Positions 23,862-28,414 of a stretch of DNA of 28,414 nt are shown piece by piece. Every line of letters begins with the position of its first letter. Within the stretch, counting starts at the first letter, position 1. The translations under genes were made by a program, and so were the position numbers. Below the pieces are notes generated by a model, which worked only from the letters and a program-made list of their open reading frames with translations, was not told the origin of the DNA and did no database searches. The DNA comes from Clostridium sp. CAG:169 (GTDB lineage: Bacteria > Bacillota > Clostridia > Oscillospirales > Ruminococcaceae): the NCBI GenBank assembly GCA_000435195.1, contig FR880150.1, positions 1-28,414 on the forward strand, in the 5' to 3' direction.

Positions 23862-24359
23862 TTATTTCTTCATTCCCAGCAGCAAAAGGACAGCTGCGCA
23901 GCAGAGCATCTCGTAGGCGCTCAAATTGGACGGCAGTGCAAACAGGTGCTCTCCCTGCGCAATGCAGCTGCCGTCCAATCGAGCCAACGGGGTTTGTACA
24001 CAAACGACCGCATTCTCCTGCGTGCTGGACATCCGCAGTTCCCCTGTGTCTCCGCAGCGGATGCAGGGCAGTCCGCATTGCACCAGCGCTTCTCCACCCC
24101 GGTCGGGCAGGATGCACCTTGCGTGCAGCAGATGCTCTGGCAGATGTTGCAGCAAAAAACTCTCCTTGAGCACCACCAGCCCTCCGCCGGCGTCCACCCA
24201 CGAGGATGCCGGCAGGTCGAGCAGCATCACTGCCGCACCCTCCTTCCAGAAAATCCCTTCCCGCGTCTGCCAGGCGCAGCGCTCTCCCAACAAACTGCGC
24301 AGCGCATCCAGCAGATGCCGATCCCGTGCTTCTCCCAGCAGGATCACCGGTATCATCAT
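23862..24359 (-). CDS. Hypothetical protein
   Basis: The 165-residue protein is one I do not recognise. The start at 24359 (MMIPVILLG...) follows AGGGGGGTG; a longer reading would run into the Mrp terminator and was rejected. The N-terminus PVILLGEARDRHLLDALRSL looks like a beta-alpha unit. The middle has GGLVVLKESFLLQHL and CGLPCIRCGDTGELRMS, with Cys residues spaced C-x3-C-x2-C that might bind a metal. The end is a hydrophobic helix (LSAYEMLCCAAVLLLLGM) that could be a tail anchor. It lies 115 bp downstream of Mrp, separated by a terminator, and is on the same strand. No promoter could be assigned. Confidence 0.65.
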   Translation of the reverse strand: MMIPVILLGEARDRHLLDALRSLLGERCAWQTREGIFWKEGAAVMLLDLPASSWVDAGGGLVVLKESFLLQHLPEHLLHARCILPDRGGEALVQCGLPCIRCGDTGELRMSSTQENAVVCVQTPLARLDGSCIAQGEHLFALPSNLSAYEMLCCAAVLLLLGMKK

Positions 24360-24422
24360 TTGCACCCCCCTGTTGATTTTAGATGTTCTGTTAGTTTTCC
24401 CAAAATCATCCGAAAGATACAA

Positions 24423-24453
24423 AAAGGAGCAGACCGCAGCGGTCCGCTCCTTT
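24423..24453 (-). terminator. Terminator of the mrp gene
   Basis: Near-perfect arms AAAGGAGCAGACCGC (24423-24437) and GCGGTCCGCTCCTTT (24439-24453) with one mismatch; the minus-strand reading ends in TTTTT. It is 20 bp after the Mrp stop. Confidence 0.8.
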
Positions 24454-24474
24454 GATGGGCGAGGATAAGCCCGA

Positions 24475-25326
24475 TTATTCCTCAAATTTGCGCTTTGGCA
24501 GTGCTTCCAGCTTCTCCACTGCGCCTTCCAGATATTCCACCGGCATCTCTTCGATCTTGCCTTCGTCGCACAGTGCGGCAAGGGTCGGGTCGATTGGCAT
24601 CCGACCCAGAATTTCCAGACCGGTTTCCTGTGCTACCTGTTCGAGCTTGCTGTGACCGAAGATGTCAATCTTCTTGCCGCAGTCCGGGCATACCAGGTAG
24701 CTCATATTCTCTACGATACCGACGATCGGAACATTCATCAGCTTTGCCATCTTGCAAGCCTTCTTGACAATCATCGAAACCAGATCCTGCGGAGAGGTCA
24801 CGATGACGATGCCGTCCACCGGAATCGACTGGAAAACAGTCAGCGGAACATCGCCTGTGCCCGGCGGCATATCGATGAACATATAGTCCACCTCTCCCCA
24901 GACTACATCGCTCCAGAACTGCTTAACGGTTCCTGCAATGACCGGTCCTCTCCAGACGACCGGGTCGTCGGTGTTTTCCAGCAGCAGGTTAACAGACATG
25001 ACCTCGGTGCCCTTAGAGGTCAGGCGAGGGTCGATGCCCAGCTCGGTTCCCTGTGCGCGTCCAGTGATCCCAAACATCTTCGGGATAGATGGACCGGTGA
25101 TGTCCGCATCCAGAATGGCGGTAGAAAATCCTCTGCGCTGCATCATAACTGCCAGCGAAGAGGTGACCATCGACTTGCCAACGCCGCCTTTGCCGCTGAC
25201 GATACCGATGACCTTTTTAACCTCGCTCAGGTGGTTTGCCGGCTCCAGCAGGCTTTGTGGCTTGGAGCAGGAACCCTTGCTTGAGCAGGAAGAACAGTTG
25301 CCGGAGCAGCCGCTTGCTTCACTCAT
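24475..25326 (-). CDS. Mrp/NBP35-family Fe-S cluster carrier P-loop ATPase
   Basis: The 283-residue cytoplasmic ATPase is implicated in Fe-S cluster assembly and transfer. The start at 25326 was chosen because TAGGAG lies 9 bases upstream; an ATG nine bases earlier overlaps the ribosome binding site. The N-terminus is Cys-rich (MSEASGCSGNCSSCSSKGSC; Cys7, 11, 14 and 20), resembling the N-terminal [4Fe-4S] site of NBP35 proteins. The deviant Walker A GKGGVGKS ends at residue 52, DADITGPSIPKMFG and IDMPPGTGDVPLT follow, and CPDC (213, 216) is the bridging cluster motif. A strong promoter lies 86 bp upstream. Confidence 0.93.
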   Translation of the reverse strand: MSEASGCSGNCSSCSSKGSCSKPQSLLEPANHLSEVKKVIGIVSGKGGVGKSMVTSSLAVMMQRRGFSTAILDADITGPSIPKMFGITGRAQGTELGIDPRLTSKGTEVMSVNLLLENTDDPVVWRGPVIAGTVKQFWSDVVWGEVDYMFIDMPPGTGDVPLTVFQSIPVDGIVIVTSPQDLVSMIVKKACKMAKLMNVPIVGIVENMSYLVCPDCGKKIDIFGHSKLEQVAQETGLEILGRMPIDPTLAALCDEGKIEEMPVEYLEGAVEKLEALPKRKFEE

Positions 25327-25376
25327 GTACTTCATCTCCTAAAATTTGATCGTTCCAAAAGAATCATTCAGGACAG

Positions 25377-25440
25377 AATCCCGCTGCTTTGCAGCAGATT
25401 CATACTTCTTTATTATAACCTTTTTCCCCTTGTTATGCAA
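25377..25440 (-). promoter_or_regulatory. mrp promoter and leader hairpin
   Basis: On the minus strand TTGCAT (25435-25440), 17 bp and TATAAT (25412-25417) make a strong promoter. A hairpin with GAATC/GATTC and GCTGC/GCAGC paired segments (25377-25401) lies in the leader. Confidence 0.6.
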
Positions 25441-25471
25441 GAGAGAATCTTTTGCCTGCCCGGCTTTTCGG

Positions 25472-25500
25472 TTGCCGCCAGCTATCCTGTATGCTATCAT
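25472..25500 (+). promoter_or_regulatory. Promoter for the small membrane protein gene
   Basis: TTGCCG (25472-25477), 17 bp and TATCAT (25495-25500) lie 36 bp before the start codon at 25536. Confidence 0.5.
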
Positions 25501-25535
25501 TAAAAAAGCAGAACACCAAAGGGAGGCTTCGCCTT

Positions 25536-25850
25536 ATGAGGAAGATTTTTTATTATATTCCCGCAGTTATGTCGCTCTTATTCTATTCTGTACTTACTGT
25601 TGTCAGCGGATTTCGTGCAGTCCATCCTCTTGCGTGGGGTGGAGTTGGCATCCTGTTCCTCTCCGCTTTTCTTCTATGTAAGGACAGATGGTACGGCTGT
25701 GTGGGAGGTTTCCTGCCCGGCTGCGCGCTGATTTACATGAGTACACGATTCACCGGTCAGGTCATTGCTGTCGAACTGCCGTTAGGAATCCTGTTCTGCC
25801 TGTATTACCTGGTCTGCGGCATCGTCGTTTATAAAAAAGCCCGAAGATAA
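25536..25850 (+). CDS. Small multi-pass membrane protein, unknown
   Basis: The 104-residue protein has four hydrophobic segments (FYYIPAVMSLLFYSVLTVV, WGGVGILFLSAFLLC, CVGGFLPGCALIYM, LPLGILFCLYYLVCGIVV) and a basic C-terminal tail (YKKARR), so it is an integral membrane protein with about four helices. The start at 25536 has GGGAGG 10-15 bases upstream; longer readings upstream lack a signal. I do not recognise a family. It is divergent from mrp and has its own promoter. No hairpin follows before the asparaginase promoter. Confidence 0.7.
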   Translation: MRKIFYYIPAVMSLLFYSVLTVVSGFRAVHPLAWGGVGILFLSAFLLCKDRWYGCVGGFLPGCALIYMSTRFTGQVIAVELPLGILFCLYYLVCGIVVYKKARR

Positions 25851-25925
25851 AGCGGGAACAGGATGGAGCATATACACAAAAAAGAAAAACCCGAGGACAC
25901 CCGTTCCTTTTTGTGAGAAAAGGTC

Positions 25926-25954
25926 TTGTCTGTGCAGGATAAATTGCATATAAT
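25926..25954 (+). promoter_or_regulatory. Promoter for the asparaginase run
   Basis: TTGTCT (25926-25931), 17 bp and a perfect TATAAT (25949-25954) lie 69 bp before the asparaginase start. Confidence 0.65.
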
Positions 25955-26023
25955 GAAAGAAACAGGACCGCCCTGCCGCGGGCGTCCGAAAAAACGCATC
26001 TGAAAAGGAAGGAAAATTCTGTT

Positions 26024-27028
26024 ATGAAACATATCCTGCTGATTGCCACCGGCGGAACCATCGCCTCTGGAAATTCTGAAAATGGACTGACCCCACAAAT
26101 CTCCTCGGAAGAACTGCTCAGCTATGTTCCTGCTGCACGGGAATTCTGCACCATCGACGCGGTACAGATTCTCAACATCGACAGCACCAATCTTCAGCCG
26201 GAGCACTGGCTGCTGATGGCGCGCACCGTCCGCGAAAACTATGATAAGTACGACGGCTTTGTCATCTGCCACGGCACCGACACGATGGCGTACACCTCCT
26301 CGGCGCTGTCCTACCTGATTCAAAACTCGCCAAAGCCTATCATCATCACCGGTGCGCAGAAGCCAATCTCCATGGAAATCACCGATGCCAAAACCAACCT
26401 GCTCGACTCGCTGCGCTTTGCCGCCTATCCCGATGCACACGGGGTCACCATCGTCTTCAACGGCAAAATCATCGCCGGCACCCGCGCCAAAAAGGTCCAC
26501 TCCAAGAGCTTCAACGCCTTTGACAGCATCAATTTCCCGGTGCTTGCCACCATCCGCAACAATAAAATCGTCCACTATGTCAAGGACAGCTGTCCCTGCT
26601 CCTATCCTGCCTTTTACAGCGACATCAATCCCAAGGTCTGCTTAGTCAAGCTGATTCCGGGCATGGAGCCGGACCTGCTGCCCTGGATTGGCGAGCATTA
26701 TGATGCGGTCATCATCGAAAGCTACGGCGTCGGCGGTCTGCCCAGTGCACCGGACCGCGACTTCCTCAAAGAGGTGGACAAGCTGATTGCCGACGGAAAG
26801 ATCGTCGTGATGACCACGCAGGTCATGTATGAAGGCAGCGATATGGAGGTCTATGAGGTTGGACACGTTGCCAAAGAACGCTACGGACTGATTGAGTCCT
26901 ATGATATGACACTGGAAGCCACCGTTACCAAGCTGATGTGGATTATGGCACAGACCCACGACCCGCAGCGCATCAAGGCGATGTTCTACACCACCATCAA
27001 CCACGACATCCTCTTCCAGAACAACTGA
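26024..27028 (+). CDS. ansA: L-asparaginase (type I, cytoplasmic)
   Basis: The 334-residue enzyme hydrolyses L-asparagine to aspartate and ammonia. No signal peptide is present, so it is the cytoplasmic type. Catalytic signatures are IATGGTIAS (Thr12) and ICHGTDTMAYT (Thr85, Asp86), with the partner Lys likely in RAKKVHS. ESYGVGGLPSAPD near residue 235-245 and the MTTQVMYEGSDMEVYEVG segment match the C-terminal domain of the AnsA group. The start has AAGGAAGG upstream. It leads a forward run with the radical SAM gene 24 bp later and a GNAT gene after that. Confidence 0.93.
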   Translation: MKHILLIATGGTIASGNSENGLTPQISSEELLSYVPAAREFCTIDAVQILNIDSTNLQPEHWLLMARTVRENYDKYDGFVICHGTDTMAYTSSALSYLIQNSPKPIIITGAQKPISMEITDAKTNLLDSLRFAAYPDAHGVTIVFNGKIIAGTRAKKVHSKSFNAFDSINFPVLATIRNNKIVHYVKDSCPCSYPAFYSDINPKVCLVKLIPGMEPDLLPWIGEHYDAVIIESYGVGGLPSAPDRDFLKEVDKLIADGKIVVMTTQVMYEGSDMEVYEVGHVAKERYGLIESYDMTLEATVTKLMWIMAQTHDPQRIKAMFYTTINHDILFQNN

Positions 27029-27052
27029 TACCCCTGCAAGGAGGTCCTTTAC

Positions 27053-27940
27053 TTGTCAAACCCGTGTACCCTCTGTCCACGACACTGCGGCGTTGACCGC
27101 AGCCTTTTCACCGGTCGCTGCGGTGTGGGCGATTCGGTCAAGCTTGCCCGCGCCGCTTTGCACTTTTGGGAGGAACCCTGTGTCAGCGGCGAGCAAGGCT
27201 CCGGGACGATCTTTTTTTCCGGCTGCCCGCTGGGCTGCATCTTCTGCCAGAACCACACCATCAGCGCAGGACATTTTGGCAAGGAGGTCAGCATCGAGCG
27301 GCTGGCACAGATTTTTCTGGAGCTGCAGCAGCAGGGCGCCAACAACATCAACCTGGTCACTGCCGGACACTTTGTTCCACAGGTCATCGATGCTTTGGAC
27401 CGGGTGCGCCATCAGCTGCACATCCCGGTCGTCTACAACAGCAGCGGATATGAAACGGTGCAGACCCTTCGGATGCTGGCAGGCTATGTCGACGTCTACC
27501 TGCCGGACCTCAAGTTCTATTCACCGGAGCGTTCGGCGCGGTACTGCTCGGCTCCCGATTACTTTGCAGTCGCCAGCACTGCGGTACAGGAGATGTTTGA
27601 CCAGACCGGTCCGGTGCAGCTGGACTCCCGCGGCATCATCCAAAAGGGAACCATCGTTCGCCACATGGTCATGCCCGACGGCGTGGAGGACAGCATGGAC
27701 ATTTTAAGCTGGATTGCCGAGCACCTGCCGCTGGACGACATTCTGGTCAGTGTGATGAGCCAGTACACTCCCTTTTACAAAAGTGCCGATTATCCCGAAA
27801 TCAACCGCCGCCTGCTGCCACAGGAATACGAACGGGTGCTCGACTGGATGGAGTGCATGGGCATCGAAAACGGCTTTGTCCAGGAGCTCTCCTCTGCTAA
27901 AGAGGAATATACCCCTGATTTTTCCCTGCAAGGAATCTAA
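27053..27940 (+). CDS. PflA-like radical SAM protein
   Basis: This 295-residue cytoplasmic protein uses a TTG start at 27053, fixed by AAGGAGG 9-15 bases upstream. An N-terminal Cys block (CTLCPRHCGVDR ... GRCGVG; Cys5, 8, 12 and 23) precedes the radical SAM cluster motif GCPLGCIFCQNH (Cys58, 62, 65). VYLPDLKFYSPERSARYCSA and HMVMPDGVEDSM fit the COG1313 group of uncharacterised pyruvate-formate-lyase-activating-enzyme-like proteins. Members of this group lack a proven substrate; the N-terminal Cys set may hold a zinc or second cluster. It is 24 bp after ansA and 38 bp before the next gene, so co-transcription is likely. Confidence 0.9.
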   Translation: MSNPCTLCPRHCGVDRSLFTGRCGVGDSVKLARAALHFWEEPCVSGEQGSGTIFFSGCPLGCIFCQNHTISAGHFGKEVSIERLAQIFLELQQQGANNINLVTAGHFVPQVIDALDRVRHQLHIPVVYNSSGYETVQTLRMLAGYVDVYLPDLKFYSPERSARYCSAPDYFAVASTAVQEMFDQTGPVQLDSRGIIQKGTIVRHMVMPDGVEDSMDILSWIAEHLPLDDILVSVMSQYTPFYKSADYPEINRRLLPQEYERVLDWMECMGIENGFVQELSSAKEEYTPDFSLQGI

Positions 27941-27978
27941 ACTTTTGAAACCTTCCAGAAAGAAAGGAAATTTCAGCC

Positions 27979-28414
27979 ATGCAAATCGACATTCTTCCAT
28001 ACGCAAAGGAAAGAATCCCCGATGTCATCAACTTTGAAGAAAATCTGCGCAGACAAGAAAATTTCTGGGGATGGAAAATCGACCAAGCCTACCGGGAAAA
28101 TGTTGAAAAGAGCTTTTGCTCCCCTGAATTTTCTCATTCAATCTCGCTGCTTGCCTATGTCGAAAGCAAGGTGGTCGGCAGAATCGACTCCGGTATGATT
28201 GCCACCCACTTTGAAGGCTCCCGCCAAGCTTATCTGGATTGGATCTGCGTTTTAAAAAGCCACCAACATCAGGGTATTGCCCAAAAACTGATGAAGGCTC
28301 TGCGGGCACAGCTCAAGCAGCAGGGAATCACCACCCTGGTCGGGCTGATTGCCTCCAACGAAGAAGCCCAGCGCTTTTACCGCTCGCTGCCCGACAGCAA
28401 AATCCAGGATGAAG
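27979..28414 (+). CDS. GNAT-family acetyltransferase, 3' end cut by the window
   Basis: The reading frame opens at 27979 after AAAGGAAA and is still open at the window end (145 complete codons). It shows the GNAT acetyl-CoA motif LDWICVLKSHQHQGIAQKLM followed by LVGLIASNEEAQRFYRSL, the usual end of the core domain. The N-terminus (ILPYAKERIPDVINFEENLR) is ordinary for the family. It is probably nearly complete. It is the third gene of the asparaginase run. The substrate is unknown. Confidence 0.85.
   Translation, partial: MQIDILPYAKERIPDVINFEENLRRQENFWGWKIDQAYRENVEKSFCSPEFSHSISLLAYVESKVVGRIDSGMIATHFEGSRQAYLDWICVLKSHQHQGIAQKLMKALRAQLKQQGITTLVGLIASNEEAQRFYRSLPDSKIQDE

Noticed and set aside
25885..25925. 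Apparent hairpin terminator after the small membrane protein gene
   Set aside because: The ACCCG segments are direct rather than inverted repeats, so no stable stem forms.

Overview
The window looks like part of the chromosome of an anaerobic, endospore-forming Clostridia-type Firmicute, probably Oscillospiraceae/Ruminococcaceae-like. Support comes from an alpha/beta-type small acid-soluble spore protein, a PdaA-like cortex-type deacetylase, a membrane pyrophosphatase with K+-dependent-type motifs, an Mrp/NBP35 ATPase, strong GGAGG-type ribosome binding sites and compact T-tailed hairpin terminators. The species cannot be named from this sequence alone. No rRNA, tRNA or CRISPR array was seen.

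Layout. (1) Positions 1-2150 look accessory. There is the C-terminal remnant of a TnpV transposon protein, a cluster of short inverted repeats, an unrecognised protein with a possible ADP-ribosyltransferase-like HGS...YF signature, and a TetR-type regulator. (2) Positions 2228-7791 are a same-strand cluster of DUF4241, DUF5713, an unknown protein, a one-helix membrane protein and a 1211-residue TPR-SUFU-C-terminal-module protein. SUFU is a known immunity superfamily of polymorphic toxin systems, so I read this as an orphan (poly)immunity array; no toxin is visible in the window. (3) Positions 8061-9952 hold a lipoprotein S41 peptidase, preceded in its own promoter-leader by the decayed tail of a second S41 copy. 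(4) Positions 10144-14984 are a minus-strand operon-like run: two tandem M42 aminopeptidases, GNAT, YnbB-type PLP enzyme and corrinoid adenosyltransferase. The second M42 gene is broken by a 25-bp imperfect tandem duplication lying exactly on its K-A-L-D metal-ligand motif. (5) Positions 15188-22169 hold a lipoprotein, a MATE exporter with a twin-palindrome operator, a PdaA-like deacetylase, enolase and a membrane pyrophosphatase. (6) Positions 22823-28414 hold a GNAT, the spore protein, an unknown gene, Mrp/NBP35, a small membrane protein, and a forward run of L-asparaginase, a PflA-like radical SAM protein and a GNAT cut by the window end.

How the parts fit. The best candidate for an undescribed system is the 2228-7791 cluster, above all its giant multi-module protein. 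The peptidase-rich middle (S41, two M42) together with asparaginase and the YnbB-type lyase fits peptide and amino-acid scavenging. The pyrophosphatase would turn biosynthetic PPi into an ion gradient. Most convergent gene pairs are separated by perfect hairpins that can terminate in both directions, so transcription units are well delimited.
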